From DATAVB01 sp036267955 (GTDB taxonomy: Bacteria; Actinomycetota; Actinomycetes; Mycobacteriales; QHCD01): 64,000 nt of DNA. Positions 16,944 through 25,971 of the stretch are shown in pieces. The stretch's first letter is position 1; each line of letters opens with the position of its first letter. The stretch spans positions 1 through 64,000 of the forward strand of contig DATAVB010000124.1 in the NCBI GenBank assembly GCA_036267955.1, given 5' to 3'. The notes under the pieces are model-generated. The model was given only the letters and a program-made list of their open reading frames with translations. It did not search any database and was not told the DNA's origin. The position numbers and the translations under genes were made by a program.

Positions 16944-19820
16944 GTGAACACCGCTAATTCCGGTATGTCGGGCATCGACCGCAGATGGTGGAAGGTGGCG
17001 GCCGTCGCGACTGTGGTGGCGCTGGCTGCCGCGGTCGGGATCTGGGCCGTCACTCGCGACGCCGGCGACAAGGTCGCCGGACGGCCACATGCCGGCGCCG
17101 AGACACGCGTGCGTACCGCACTCCTCGCTCAGGTGAAACCCCGGCCCAGTTGCCCCAACGCACCGGCAGCGCCAGCCGTCAAGGCCGGCCAGAAGCTGAT
17201 CAGCGTCATCCGGGTCGTCAATCACTGCCTCGCCTTTCGCGGTGAGGTGGTGGCCTCGAGCGCGGTGCCGGCTCGGCTGGCGAAGCTGCGGGCCGATCCC
17301 GGCGTGGTGGCGGCCGACCTCCCGGCGAAGGTCGAGCCCGCCAGACCGACGACAGGCCCGAAGCGCACCCGCACCGGGCGGTGGGCCGTAGACGACTTGC
17401 AGGCCGACCAGGTGCGCAGGCTATGGCCGGCCGGGAGGGACGACGTCCGGGTCGCGATTATCGACACAGGCGTCGACGACAGCAACCCCGATCTCACCGG
17501 GCAGGTGGTCGAGAGAGCGCCGTGGTCACACATCTATAACGGCGATAAGGACAGTGACGACTTCCACGGCACGCATGTCGCGGGAATTGTTGCCGCAAAG
17601 GATGACGGCAAAGGAGTGCTCGGGCTCACGCCGGGCGCCAAGCTGCTCGATGTCCAGTACTGGAACCCGGCCCGCAACAACGATCAGACCGGTCCCTTCG
17701 CCGACGTTGGCGAAGACATCCGCTGGGCGGTCGACCATGGCGCCAAGGTGCTCAACATGTCCTTCAGCGGCACTGCGTCCGACACGATGGAGGCAGCGCT
17801 CCTTTATGCCGAGCGGGCCGGTGTCGTGGCGGTCGCAGCCGCCGGAAACTGCGGCGACGACGGCTCGTACAAACTGAATCACTGCACTTCAGTCAGTGAG
17901 GTCCGCTACCCCGCCGCGTACAACGCCAATGTGCTGTCGGTCGCCAATTACGACAGGCATCACAAGCGATCAGCGACTTCGACAGCCAATGAAACCGTCG
18001 ATCTCGCCGCGCCCGGCGACAACATCCTGTCGACCAATCTCATGCCGCACACCGAGTGGCCCAGCCCGCACGACTTCAATTGCACCGACAATGCGGCAGC
18101 TCACCTGAGGACCTGCCGGGCGAGCGGCACGTCAATGGCAACGCCGTACGTGTCCGCAGCGGCGGCGCTGCTGGTGGCGCGCCACCCCGACGCGACCCCG
18201 GCGGCGATCCGCGAGGCCTTGATCCGCTCGACCCGCCCGGCTCCCGGTCACGAGACGGGCGTGCATTCCGACGAATTCGGCACCGGGTTGCTCGATCCGG
18301 TTGCCGCGGCGGCCTACCTGGACCAGCACCCTGGCGGCACGTTCCCCGATCCGACCAGCTCGGGCAGTGTCGCGCCGGATGCGATCGTCGCCGGTTACGT
18401 CGGCGCCGACCACAAGGTCGGGTTGACCACGGCCGCCGGCGCCAAGATCCCGGTCGGCGGCGTCGAGTCGGGCCAGTCCCCCGCGCGCCTGGCGTTCAGC
18501 CGCGACGGCACCTGGTTCGCCGCGGCGGACGGCGCGCACCTGGCCTTCGTCAACGTGCAATCACGCCGGCAGGAGACAATCGACTGCAGTTGCACCGGCG
18601 TCGCGTTCAACGACAAGGGCCAGGTGCTCACCGCCGACGGCGACGTGATCGCGACGTACGAACCGGCGACCGCGAGCAAGCTGCATGGCGTGCAGGCCCG
18701 CAATACCAGCGGCACCGGTCTGCCGACCTTCATGTCGATGAGCGTCGAGGGCTCGGCCGGCGACGTGACCCTGGTGAACGGGCGGTTTGCATCCGCCGGC
18801 TACGGCGCGTTCGGGGTACGGGCGGACGGCACCGCGTTCCTGCTCGGCCGCGGAGAAGACCCGGGCGTGGACCGGATCTTCCTGTCCGACGATCACCGCT
18901 GGGTGGCCTGGTCGATGCAGGGGGTGTGCAATCAGACGACCCAGTTGGGCGTCGCCGACCTGAACCACCCCGAGACGACCGCCAACATCAAGGGTCCGAC
19001 GGGCGACGGCGAGGCGCTCAACGTTCATTTCCAGGGCGACAAGGTCGTAGCCGACTGGGCGCCAATGCAACACAACAGCGAACTATGCGCCGCGCAGCCG
19101 CCATGGCCGCCGGCGCACTGGGAGGTGCCCCGGCCGACCATGGGCACCGGCACCGCCGCCGATCCGGCCGCCGCCCACTGGTCACGGTCCGCCGACCAAC
19201 GCACCGAAGTGCACCATTGGTCATCCGGCGAGGGGCTCTATCTCGAGCCGACCGCGAACGCGCAGGAGTACAACCTCACGTTCGGCCCGACGCCCGGCGG
19301 CGGAAGCGCCATACAGCTGGCAACCAACGTCACCGACGCCGTTGCTCCGCCGGCCGGTGCGGGTCAGCCATCCACCACCCCACCGACGCAATCGCCGGCA
19401 TCGCCGACCACGACCTCCTCCGCGCCGCAACAGCCGCCAGCGTCCGCGTCGAGGCAGCCGTCCGGCTCGCCAGCCACCACCGACGCGGCGCTCGCGCGTT
19501 ACGTGAAATTCCTGCACGCGCTCGGCAACAGCGACACCACGACAATCTGCGAGATCGCCGGGCCCGCAATGAAAAAAGCCGAGGCAGAGGGCATCGGCCC
19601 ATGTCCGACCGCGTTCCGAGTCGTGTTCCAGATGATCTCGCCGGCACAGCGGACGGCGCTGAAGACGGCAACCGTGGACCGCGCCGGCATCACCGTGCGA
19701 TCGCCGCACGAGATCTTCATTCCAGTCACCGCGGTCAAGGCCTCGGTCACCTTCACCAGTGAGGACCTGGGCGACAGCACGATGGAGTACCAGCACGGCC
19801 AGTGGTACGTCAGCGGCTAG
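16944..19820 (+). CDS. Large membrane-anchored subtilase (S8) with C-terminal domains
   Basis: The protein has 958 residues if started at the leaderless GTG at 16944. One span (KVAAVATVVALAAAVGIWAV, about 15-35) anchors or exports it. A propeptide-like region follows, then the S8 catalytic domain with Asp174 (VAIIDTGVD), His208 (HGTHVAGIV) and Ser397 (GTSMATPYVSAAAALL). After the protease comes a beta-rich region of about 400 residues (AFSRDGTWFAAADGAHLAFV) like a propeller, a Pro/Ser/Thr-rich linker near residue 830, and a final 110-residue domain (LARYVKFLHALGN to HGQWYVSG) resembling small actinobacterial lipoprotein domains. All three catalytic residues are intact. Substrates are unknown. 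Confidence 0.88.
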   Translation: MNTANSGMSGIDRRWWKVAAVATVVALAAAVGIWAVTRDAGDKVAGRPHAGAETRVRTALLAQVKPRPSCPNAPAAPAVKAGQKLISVIRVVNHCLAFRGEVVASSAVPARLAKLRADPGVVAADLPAKVEPARPTTGPKRTRTGRWAVDDLQADQVRRLWPAGRDDVRVAIIDTGVDDSNPDLTGQVVERAPWSHIYNGDKDSDDFHGTHVAGIVAAKDDGKGVLGLTPGAKLLDVQYWNPARNNDQTGPFADVGEDIRWAVDHGAKVLNMSFSGTASDTMEAALLYAERAGVVAVAAAGNCGDDGSYKLNHCTSVSEVRYPAAYNANVLSVANYDRHHKRSATSTANETVDLAAPGDNILSTNLMPHTEWPSPHDFNCTDNAAAHLRTCRASGTSMATPYVSAAAALLVARHPDATPAAIREALIRSTRPAPGHETGVHSDEFGTGLLDPVAAAAYLDQHPGGTFPDPTSSGSVAPDAIVAGYVGADHKVGLTTAAGAKIPVGGVESGQSPARLAFSRDGTWFAAADGAHLAFVNVQSRRQETIDCSCTGVAFNDKGQVLTADGDVIATYEPATASKLHGVQARNTSGTGLPTFMSMSVEGSAGDVTLVNGRFASAGYGAFGVRADGTAFLLGRGEDPGVDRIFLSDDHRWVAWSMQGVCNQTTQLGVADLNHPETTANIKGPTGDGEALNVHFQGDKVVADWAPMQHNSELCAAQPPWPPAHWEVPRPTMGTGTAADPAAAHWSRSADQRTEVHHWSSGEGLYLEPTANAQEYNLTFGPTPGGGSAIQLATNVTDAVAPPAGAGQPSTTPPTQSPASPTTTSSAPQQPPASASRQPSGSPATTDAALARYVKFLHALGNSDTTTICEIAGPAMKKAEAEGIGPCPTAFRVVFQMISPAQRTALKTATVDRAGITVRSPHEIFIPVTAVKASVTFTSEDLGDSTMEYQHGQWYVSG

Positions 19821-19995
19821 CACGCGGATAACCCTCGGCAATGCCACGTTTAGGGCAGTGGTTATAGTTCGGGGCGTTTCGGGGTGATTTTTCAGGCGAC
19901 GCAAGGACCGCGGCCGCCCATATCTCCCTGAGCCGCATGTCGTCGCACAGCCCTGCGAAGCCACATCGTGGGGGCGAATCGTCCAAGGAGAGTTC

Positions 19996-20847
19996 ATGAA
20001 AGGTAATACGTCGAAGGGGCGCTGGATCGGCTTCGGCCTGGTCGGTGCGCTGGCTGTGACGGCCACTGCTGTCACCGTCGTGTTCAGTGGTCAGCACCCG
20101 GCGGGCGCAGTCGACGCTCGGCCGGCTGCGACCAAGGCTCCCCTGTTCACCGGTGTGTGGGCGCCCGGCAGCGGCTCACAGGTTTGGCGGACGAAGATGT
20201 CCGCCACGTCACTGAGCACCTGGGACCGCACATACGTCGGCAAAAGCCTGCGCATCCAGGATTTGCGGGTCTCCCCCGGCGGCACGGACTACACCGCTGT
20301 CTGGCGGCCCGGCACCGGCACACAGGTTGTCAAGCTGGGGCTGACCTCGAGCCAGTTCGTCGCCGACAACGCGTCCTACGCTAAGAAGGGGCTCAAGCTC
20401 ACGTCGCTTGACACGAGCCACTCGATCACCGCTGTCTGGCGCCCCAGGGCCAGCGGCACACCAGCGCAGACCGTCGTCGTCCGCCTCACCACCGCCCATT
20501 TCCAGAGCAGGTTGCAGACGCTGGCGAAGGCAGGGTTGCGACCGGCATTCGCCGACTATTACAAGAAGTCCGGCGTAGCCAACTGGATCGGCGTCTTCGA
20601 ACACGGCTCCGGCTCCGCCGAGGTCCGTACGACGTCCTCGGCCACCGTCTGGCACAACGACGTCGCCGGCTATTACAAGGACGGGCTGCGCCTGGCCGGC
20701 CTCGGCTCCACCCTGTACACCGGCGTCTGGCGTCCGGGCAAGGGCGGCCAGCAGGTGTGGACGGCCACTCAGTCAACCTTCGAAAACGACATCGCGAAGT
20801 ACTACCACGAGGGCTATCGGTTGGTCCGCATCGGCTCGACCTTCTGA
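19996..20847 (+). CDS. Secreted protein of tandem BTRD1 repeats
   Basis: This 283-residue protein has a signal-type N-terminus (WIGFGLVGALAVTATAVTVV) and then about five repeats of 45-50 residues. Each has a TxVWRPGxGxQ strand and a YxxxGLRLxxL segment, for example TGVWRPGKGGQQVWTATQST and YYKDGLRLAGL. This matches the bacterial tandem repeat domain 1 (BTRD1) seen beside secreted hydrolases. No catalytic domain is attached, so it may bind ligands or the cell wall. The ATG has AAGGAG upstream. It follows the subtilase in the same direction with a 175-bp spacer, so joint action is possible. A strong terminator follows. Confidence 0.78.
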   Translation: MKGNTSKGRWIGFGLVGALAVTATAVTVVFSGQHPAGAVDARPAATKAPLFTGVWAPGSGSQVWRTKMSATSLSTWDRTYVGKSLRIQDLRVSPGGTDYTAVWRPGTGTQVVKLGLTSSQFVADNASYAKKGLKLTSLDTSHSITAVWRPRASGTPAQTVVVRLTTAHFQSRLQTLAKAGLRPAFADYYKKSGVANWIGVFEHGSGSAEVRTTSSATVWHNDVAGYYKDGLRLAGLGSTLYTGVWRPGKGGQQVWTATQSTFENDIAKYYHEGYRLVRIGSTF

Positions 20848-20874
20848 CGGCCTGCTAAACCACATAATCTCACT

Positions 20875-20900
20875 GCTCAATTTCACCGCTCAATTTCACG
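20875..20900. repeat. Tandem 13-bp repeat before the terminator
   Basis: GCTCAATTTCACC and GCTCAATTTCACG lie back to back between the BTRD1 stop and the terminator stem. No function is evident. Confidence 0.5.
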
Positions 20901-20944
20901 GACGGTCCCCTCGTCGTCCTATCTCGACGAGGGGACCGTCTTTT
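20901..20944. terminator. Strong bidirectional terminator
   Basis: Perfect 16-bp arms GACGGTCCCCTCGTCG and CGACGAGGGGACCGTC with an 8-nt loop are followed by TTTT. It lies between the BTRD1 gene and the convergent methyltransferase gene. Confidence 0.9.
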
Positions 20945-21018
20945 CGCGCGTGTTCGAGCTCCGGATTGCCGCCGAGATCCGTGCGGAATACGTTCGCCGG
21001 GCGAGCGGTCAGGACGGA

Positions 21019-21834
21019 TCAAGGGCTGAGCGGTCGCCCCCAGGTGATTGTCACGCTCATGGTCAGCTCGTACGCCCCGCTCGCGTCCTTCGCGGCGGAT
21101 CGATCCACCTCGTTGGCTATCTCGCGGTCGAAGCCGTCCGGGTCAGCCATCTTTTCGATGACGAAGCCGTTCTGGGAATGCAGACAGTCAAGCAGCGCCG
21201 CCATCGTGGGCCGCCAGGGCAGCGGACCGATCGACCGCTGACCGACCGGGTGGAACAGCGCCCGGCGCTCCAGTTCCTGGACCGGTCCCCTGGGCTCGAA
21301 ATCTGGATTGGCGCCATGCCGCTGGTATATCGGGACGACGAGCTCACGCAGCCCGGGCTCATTGAGCCAGCTGCGCTGGACGAGAGCCAGCTGACCGCCA
21401 GCGGTGAGGGACCTCGAGAAGAGTGGAAGGGCGACCGGCCAGTCGAACCAGTGCACGCTGTCGCCGCAGACGATCAAACCGTACGGCGGGTCCAGCGGCG
21501 CATCCTCGACGCCTCCGCGGATCCACCGCAGGTTGGCGGAATCACCCCCCGGCATGGCCCGACCCTGGTGGAGCATGGCCGCCGAGGGGTCGACCGCATC
21601 GACGCGATCGACGCGCGCAGCAAGCGGGCGGGCCAGATCCCCGATCCCGCAGCCCGCGTCAAGCACCTGCCGGTGGTCCAGATCAAGCAGCGAGACCAAA
21701 ACATCAAACATGTCTGGCGGGTACGGCGGGCGCAGGTGATATCGCTCTGCAACGGAGTCGAGGCCGAACCACGCACCGTATGACGCATCCCAGCCTCGCG
21801 GTTTGGATTCCACAACTGCGATGGTAGCGACCAA
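21019..21834 (-). CDS. SAM-dependent methyltransferase, class I
   Basis: This 271-residue enzyme has a UbiE/Tam-like core: an N-terminal SVAERYHLRPPYPPDM lid, the SAM motif VLDAGCGIGDLARPLAARV (about 57-75), an acidic DAVDPS strand end and the VCGDSVHWFDWP motif. It fits small-molecule methyltransferases; the acceptor is unknown. The frame opens with a TTG at 21834, but a GTG at 21813 is equally possible as no clear ribosome site exists. The 3' end faces the terminator at 20901. Confidence 0.82.
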   Translation of the reverse strand: MVATIAVVESKPRGWDASYGAWFGLDSVAERYHLRPPYPPDMFDVLVSLLDLDHRQVLDAGCGIGDLARPLAARVDRVDAVDPSAAMLHQGRAMPGGDSANLRWIRGGVEDAPLDPPYGLIVCGDSVHWFDWPVALPLFSRSLTAGGQLALVQRSWLNEPGLRELVVPIYQRHGANPDFEPRGPVQELERRALFHPVGQRSIGPLPWRPTMAALLDCLHSQNGFVIEKMADPDGFDREIANEVDRSAAKDASGAYELTMSVTITWGRPLSP

Positions 21835-21909
21835 CCAGGCGGTGGGACATCAAGAAACTCTGGGAGGTCGGTCTTCCAGTCGTTGCGATCGCTCCTCGAA
21901 CGGCTGGCG

Positions 21910-23211
21910 TCAACCGCCTGGCAAATGGTGCATGGTGTTGCGTCGTGGTCGCTGTTCGGGGTCGATGAGTGACGGCGGGATAACGTACGGAATGCCTTTC
22001 TGGAAGGTGATCTGCCAGTTTTCGTGGTGGATGGTCCAATGATGCTGAGGACACAACAGGACCAGATTGCCGACCGCCGTTGAGCCACCATTGGCCCAAT
22101 GTCGTACGTGATGGACTTCGCAGCGTTGCGCTGGCGCGTCGCAGCCGAGGTGCACACATCCGATGTCTCTGGCCACCACTGCGCGCCGGATCCCTAGTGG
22201 GATCATCCTGGTGGCGCGACCGACATCCAGCGGCTCGCCGTCACTGCCGAGGACGATGGGAATGATCGAGGCGTCGCAGGCGATCCGCCGAGCCGTCTCG
22301 GGGCTGATCGGTGCGCCGGTGTTGAGCGTCCCGTGGCCGGTGCCCGCTTGCAGATCGTCCAGCGACATGGTCACCGTCACATGCGGCCGCTCACCGGCAA
22401 CAGTCGGCAGCTCACCTCGACTCAATGCCTGCTCGCTTAACGCGACGAGGGCGTCGGCGCACCGCCGGGCCGGAGATCGCGGATCCTTGATTCCATCCTC
22501 GGCGGAGCGCGCCCGCATCAACGGCGCCAACGCCGCCTGCACCGTCGCCGAGCCTTCGGCGTCCAGACGCCCGCGAATGACGTCCATGCCGTAGGCATCG
22601 CGCCGAAAGGTCAGCTCCCTGCGGGACGGCTTGTCATCGGGCAGGTTCCCATCCGGATTGAGATGCAGATGCAGTCGCTGGGCCGCGGTCCGCAAATCGG
22701 CGGGATCCAACTTCCGGGCGTGCCCGGCGAGAGTCTTCTCGGCTTCGGCGACGACGTCTCGGTCCAGACTGGTCGGCAGGTGCCGGATCGCGCTGCTGAT
22801 GATCTGCGCATGCTCACTCGATATGTCACCGACCGCGACCGCGGCAGCGGTCGCGGGCAGCTCCTCGGGTGCGGTCTCGCCGGTGGGTGACATGCCCGGC
22901 ACCAATTCGCGCACCGCATGCAACCGCCGGATCGCCTCGGCCGACGAAATATGCAACCGAGCCTTCAAAAACTGCCGGGTCGACAGCCCCGCCTGCGCAC
23001 CCGCAACATCCCGGCGGTGAAATTCGGCGAGCAACCGCAGCTTCCCGTAGTCCAATCGCCGCGAAATCCCTTCCGCCGCAGCCAATGCGTCCGCCTGGGC
23101 TTGACCGGTCAGCTGCCAAACATTCGCGTTGAGTAACAACGTCGTCGCAGCTTCGATCAACTTCAGCGCAGCGGACGCCACATCCGGAGGAGCCTCTGTC
23201 GTCGAACTCAT
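21910..23211 (-). CDS. DUF222 / HNH endonuclease protein (13E12 family)
   Basis: This 433-residue protein has an N-terminal DUF222 helical domain (LDYGKLRLLAEFHRRDVAGA) and a C-terminal HNH nuclease motif: CVHLGCDAP, CEVHHVRHWANGG, NLVLLCPQHH, with zinc-type Cys pairs. The family is repeated many times in actinobacterial genomes and behaves like a repetitive element, but its role is unproven. I start at the ATG at 23211 (MSSTTEAPPDV). A second in-frame ATG at 23346 adds 45 residues and lies in a duplicated copy of the start region. Confidence 0.88.
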   Translation of the reverse strand: MSSTTEAPPDVASAALKLIEAATTLLLNANVWQLTGQAQADALAAAEGISRRLDYGKLRLLAEFHRRDVAGAQAGLSTRQFLKARLHISSAEAIRRLHAVRELVPGMSPTGETAPEELPATAAAVAVGDISSEHAQIISSAIRHLPTSLDRDVVAEAEKTLAGHARKLDPADLRTAAQRLHLHLNPDGNLPDDKPSRRELTFRRDAYGMDVIRGRLDAEGSATVQAALAPLMRARSAEDGIKDPRSPARRCADALVALSEQALSRGELPTVAGERPHVTVTMSLDDLQAGTGHGTLNTGAPISPETARRIACDASIIPIVLGSDGEPLDVGRATRMIPLGIRRAVVARDIGCVHLGCDAPAQRCEVHHVRHWANGGSTAVGNLVLLCPQHHWTIHHENWQITFQKGIPYVIPPSLIDPEQRPRRNTMHHLPGG

Positions 23212-23415
23212 GCCACAACCGTAAAACAAGGGTACGACAATTTGAGGTCGCCACCGACACCTCGCGAAAAGAAATCCCGGCCCCGTCGGAGTCGGCCCGC
23301 GAACACCACGGAACCACTTCCCCGTAAGGTCGGCAGCTCCACTCATGACACAACCAGAAAATAAGGGTCCGACAGTTCCCGCCCGCCACCGGAGGCCCCA
23401 GAAGAAATCCCGCCA
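23206..23415. repeat. Duplicated start region of the HNH gene
   Basis: Two diverged copies of a stretch of about 75 bp lie at 23206-23282 and 23341-23415. Both begin ACTCATG and share CACAACC, AAGGGT, CCGCCACC-like and AGAAATCCCG blocks. Each contains the minus-strand start ATGAGT preceded by GGTTGTG. The copies are 135 bp apart, a multiple of three, so both ATGs are in the same frame. Confidence 0.7.
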
Positions 23416-23423
23416 CCACCCGT

Positions 23424-23475
23424 GATCGACATCCGCTTATGGCTGCTATAGCGACCATAAGCGGATGTCGATCAT
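23424..23475. repeat. 52-bp palindrome
   Basis: Perfect 20-bp arms TGATCGACATCCGCTTATGG and CCATAAGCGGATGTCGATCA enclose 12 nt that contain the small palindrome GCTATAGC. It lies upstream of the HNH gene and does not look like a simple terminator, as it has no T-tract and no gene ends here. Confidence 0.85.
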
Positions 23476-23586
23476 GAACCAGGAGGCGGCCGGCCTCATC
23501 CAGAGGTCGATCCACCGCCGCAGAAATTGCGTTGACGCCTCGCTCCTCCGACTGCGACCATGGCGCGACCTATCACGGACGGATGC

Positions 23587-24279
23587 GAGAGGAGACCAGA
23601 CACCATGCGAATGGCACGCTCTGCAGTCACCTCCGCGGTGATCTGGCGCTGACCAACGCCGCCGGCGCATCGACACGTTCGATGCGCCGGCCGCACAACG
23701 ACACGCCGCCGCGGCCCTTCCTCATTGCTCGCATTAGGAGGTCCGTCATGACGTTATCCGCGATCCATCCCGCCCTCTGGCGCGATGGCGCGTCGATGGC
23801 CGCAAGCCCTACCGCATAGGCCATTAAGCCTCGTCCATGAGACGTGGCGCATCCGCCTTCTCCAGCGCCGGAGGGACTCTCACTCCCTCTTAACGGTCAA
23901 AGGAGACACCGACCGTGCGTATCGACGCGCGGCGTTCTGGGCTGCCCGCATTCCGCAGGCAGCCCTGAGATGCGCCCAGCAAAGACGAAGATCAAGAAGT
24001 TCCGAATGGATCCAAAATATGTCCACCACCGGTCCGATGGCCTTACTCGGCGGCAGAACTCGGGCACCCGACTCCTGATCATCGACGACCGCAAAGGATC
24101 ACTCCATGCTGATGGTCATCCAATTGCAGAGCAGCCGCGGCGTTCACCACACCCGGACGCCGCCCTGGATCCGGGTCCGACCGCGACGAGGCAATGGCCA
24201 GCAGGGTCAGCGTCGGATATCGGTCTCGATACCGAATTTCTGTAGATCGGCCAGAAACGATTTCGGGTCGAATGCCTGA
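23587..24279 (+). other. Series of four mini-ORFs with strong ribosome sites
   Basis: The roughly 1-kb stretch between the HNH start and the 24207 gene holds no normal gene. It has four plus-strand starts with good Shine-Dalgarno sites: ATG 23605 (AGAGGAG; MRMARSAVTSAVIWR, stop 23652), ATG 23748 (AGGAGG; 23 residues, stop 23819), GTG 23915 (AAAGGAG; VRIDARRSGLPAFRRQP, stop 23968) and ATG 24106 (AAAGGA; 57 residues, overlapping the next gene antisense). Three have a hairpin at or just after the stop: 12-bp arms at 23661-23691, ATGGCC/GGCCAT around 23796-23825, and GGGCTGCC/GGCAGCCC at 23939-23965. They could be leader peptides, real micropeptides, or relics of an operon that lost its gene bodies. 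Confidence 0.35.
23661..23691. terminator. Perfect 12-bp hairpin after the first mini-ORF
   Basis: Arms GCCGGCGCATCG and CGATGCGCCGGC with a 7-nt loop, 8 nt after a TGA stop. It could be an attenuator or terminator. No T-tract. Confidence 0.5.
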
Positions 24280-25229
24280 GCCGGAGCCAGTACGCCCGCG
24301 GGGGCTCCGTCGGTGCCGAGCCGGCGGACGGCCTCGGCCGCAATAACGGCAGTGGTGCCGTAGGAGTCGCTGCCCTCGATCACGCCGCGGGCGGTCGCGC
24401 CGTCGGTCGCCACGGCTTCGAGAACGATGGCGAATCGCTGGTCGTTGCGCGCCTCGTCATCCGGCCCCTCGGGCAGGTTTTCGATGAAGCCGGGCGGAAC
24501 CTCGGTTGCGAGTTGCGCCGCCAACTCGGCGTCACCGACACCCTGGACGTGCCGCGGGACACTGACGACCTCCTGCAGGGCGAATTTCACCACTGGAACG
24601 GCGGTTGTCGCCCGCGGAAAGACGATCGAGGTACGGCGCGCCGGTTCATCGAGGATCCACTCGCCATCGAAAAAGCTCAGTCCCCCACTCTGTGTCGTGG
24701 CGCTGATCGCCGCAAAGGAGCGGTATGAGCCACGCGAGATGCCGCCACCGGCGAAGACGTGCGCGCTGATCAGCTCATCGAGCGAACCCAGGAGGTCAAA
24801 CAATTGATGCGCCACGAGATCTCCCGGCACGCCCGCATCGGTCACGGCCGGTATCACGGCCACACCCGCTATTTCCGCGTCGCGGCAAAGCGTGTCGTAA
24901 ATCCGCTGGATGGCCAGCTGCTCGCCGGAAGTGTCGAGATAGTGGCAGCGGGCGGCGATCGCTGTCCGCGCGACAGCGGTTCCGGACAGAGTGAAGGGCC
25001 CGGCGCAGTTGATGACGGCGTCGAGGCCGGCAAAAGCGCCCGCCATCCCCCCGGGATCGTCGATCGCCGCAACCCGGACATCGGCGTCCGCTATATCCGG
25101 TACCTCGGCGGCAGCCCGGAGCCGGTCGCCATTCCGGCCGATCAGTACCGGTTCGATGCCGCGGCGGATCAACTCCGGCACGGTGAGCCTGCCCTGATAC
25201 CCATACGCTCCGTAGACCGCGACCCTCAT
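24207..25229 (-). CDS. Saccharopine-dehydrogenase-like NAD(P)-binding enzyme
   Basis: This 340-residue protein begins with a Rossmann fold (MRVAVYGAYGYQGRLTVPEL) followed by LIGRNGDRLRAAA, VINCAGPFTLSG and a long C-terminal domain, as in the saccharopine dehydrogenase-like/trans-acting enoyl reductase family. Many members are uncharacterised reductases. The ATG at 25229 has GAGGAG upstream. A broken AraC-type regulator gene lies divergently 96 bp away and was probably its controller. Confidence 0.8.
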   Translation of the reverse strand: MRVAVYGAYGYQGRLTVPELIRRGIEPVLIGRNGDRLRAAAEVPDIADADVRVAAIDDPGGMAGAFAGLDAVINCAGPFTLSGTAVARTAIAARCHYLDTSGEQLAIQRIYDTLCRDAEIAGVAVIPAVTDAGVPGDLVAHQLFDLLGSLDELISAHVFAGGGISRGSYRSFAAISATTQSGGLSFFDGEWILDEPARRTSIVFPRATTAVPVVKFALQEVVSVPRHVQGVGDAELAAQLATEVPPGFIENLPEGPDDEARNDQRFAIVLEAVATDGATARGVIEGSDSYGTTAVIAAEAVRRLGTDGAPAGVLAPAQAFDPKSFLADLQKFGIETDIRR

Positions 25230-25325
25230 GGATCTCCTCGTTCGATATCCGATCAACCCGGCCCATTTGCCGTGCGGCGGTGCGTCGCGGGCGGCCGCAC
25301 TCGAAGCGGCACGATCGGACACACA

Positions 25326-25971
25326 TTGACCGACAGCGAAAACGCACAGTCGTCCGCAGGTCCGGGACGGACTGCCCTGCTGTGCGGCGCGTACGTCATG
25401 GATCGCGTCCGCCCACACCCGTTGATCGAAGAATTGCCGCCGCTCGTTTACATTGCGGCGACAATCGGCCGGCACGGCCCGCTGCGTACGGCCGTCGACC
25501 TGTTGGCCGCCGAGCTCGACCAACCACGACCCGGCGGCGCCGCCGTCGTGGCATCGACGCTGGACATGCTCCTCATCTTCATCCTCAGAACCTGGTACGA
25601 AAGCAACACCACGCTGGAGACCGGCGCGATGGGGCATCGCCATCGCCGATCCGGCCGTCGCCGCCGCGTTGAACGCCATCCACGCGCAACCCGCCGAACC
25701 ATGGACCGTTGCGACACTCGCCGCTCGATCCGGCCTGTCGCGCGCCGCCTTCGCCGGCCGATTCAACGAACTGGTCGGCCGGCCGCCACTCGCGTACCTG
25801 TCGTGGTGGCGGATGACGCTGGCCGGGCGAGAACTGCAGACCCGCGACGCACCCCTGTCGGCCATCGCCCGGCGAGTCGGGTACGCATCCGAATTCGCGT
25901 TCGGTAAGGCATTCAAGCGTGACTACGGGGTGTCCCCGGGCTCGTACCGGCGGAGGATCATCCCCGACTGA
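25326..25971 (+). pseudogene. AraC-family regulator, frameshifted and N-terminally truncated
   Basis: From 25326 (TTG frame) the text TALLCGAYVMDRVRPHPLIEELPPLV to LLIFILRTWYESNTTLE matches the second half of a cupin-type AraC regulator. The match then moves to another frame near 25630 (WGIAIADPAVAAALNAIHAQ) and continues through the double helix-turn-helix (TVATLAARSGLSRAAFAGRF; LSAIARRVGYASEFAFGKAF) to the stop at 25971. The first 100-odd residues of the cupin domain are not found upstream. A sequencing error could explain the shift but not the missing N-terminus. Confidence 0.65.

Noticed and set aside
19850..19995. Possible c-di-AMP riboswitch before the secreted BTRD1 gene
   Set aside because: The leader lacks the conserved ydaO-type core motifs and no pseudoknot could be drawn.
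25230..25916. N-terminal extension of the saccharopine-dehydrogenase-like frame
   Set aside because: The Rossmann motif starts at the ATG at 25229 with a GAGGAG site; the extension has no homology and lies antisense to the AraC relic.
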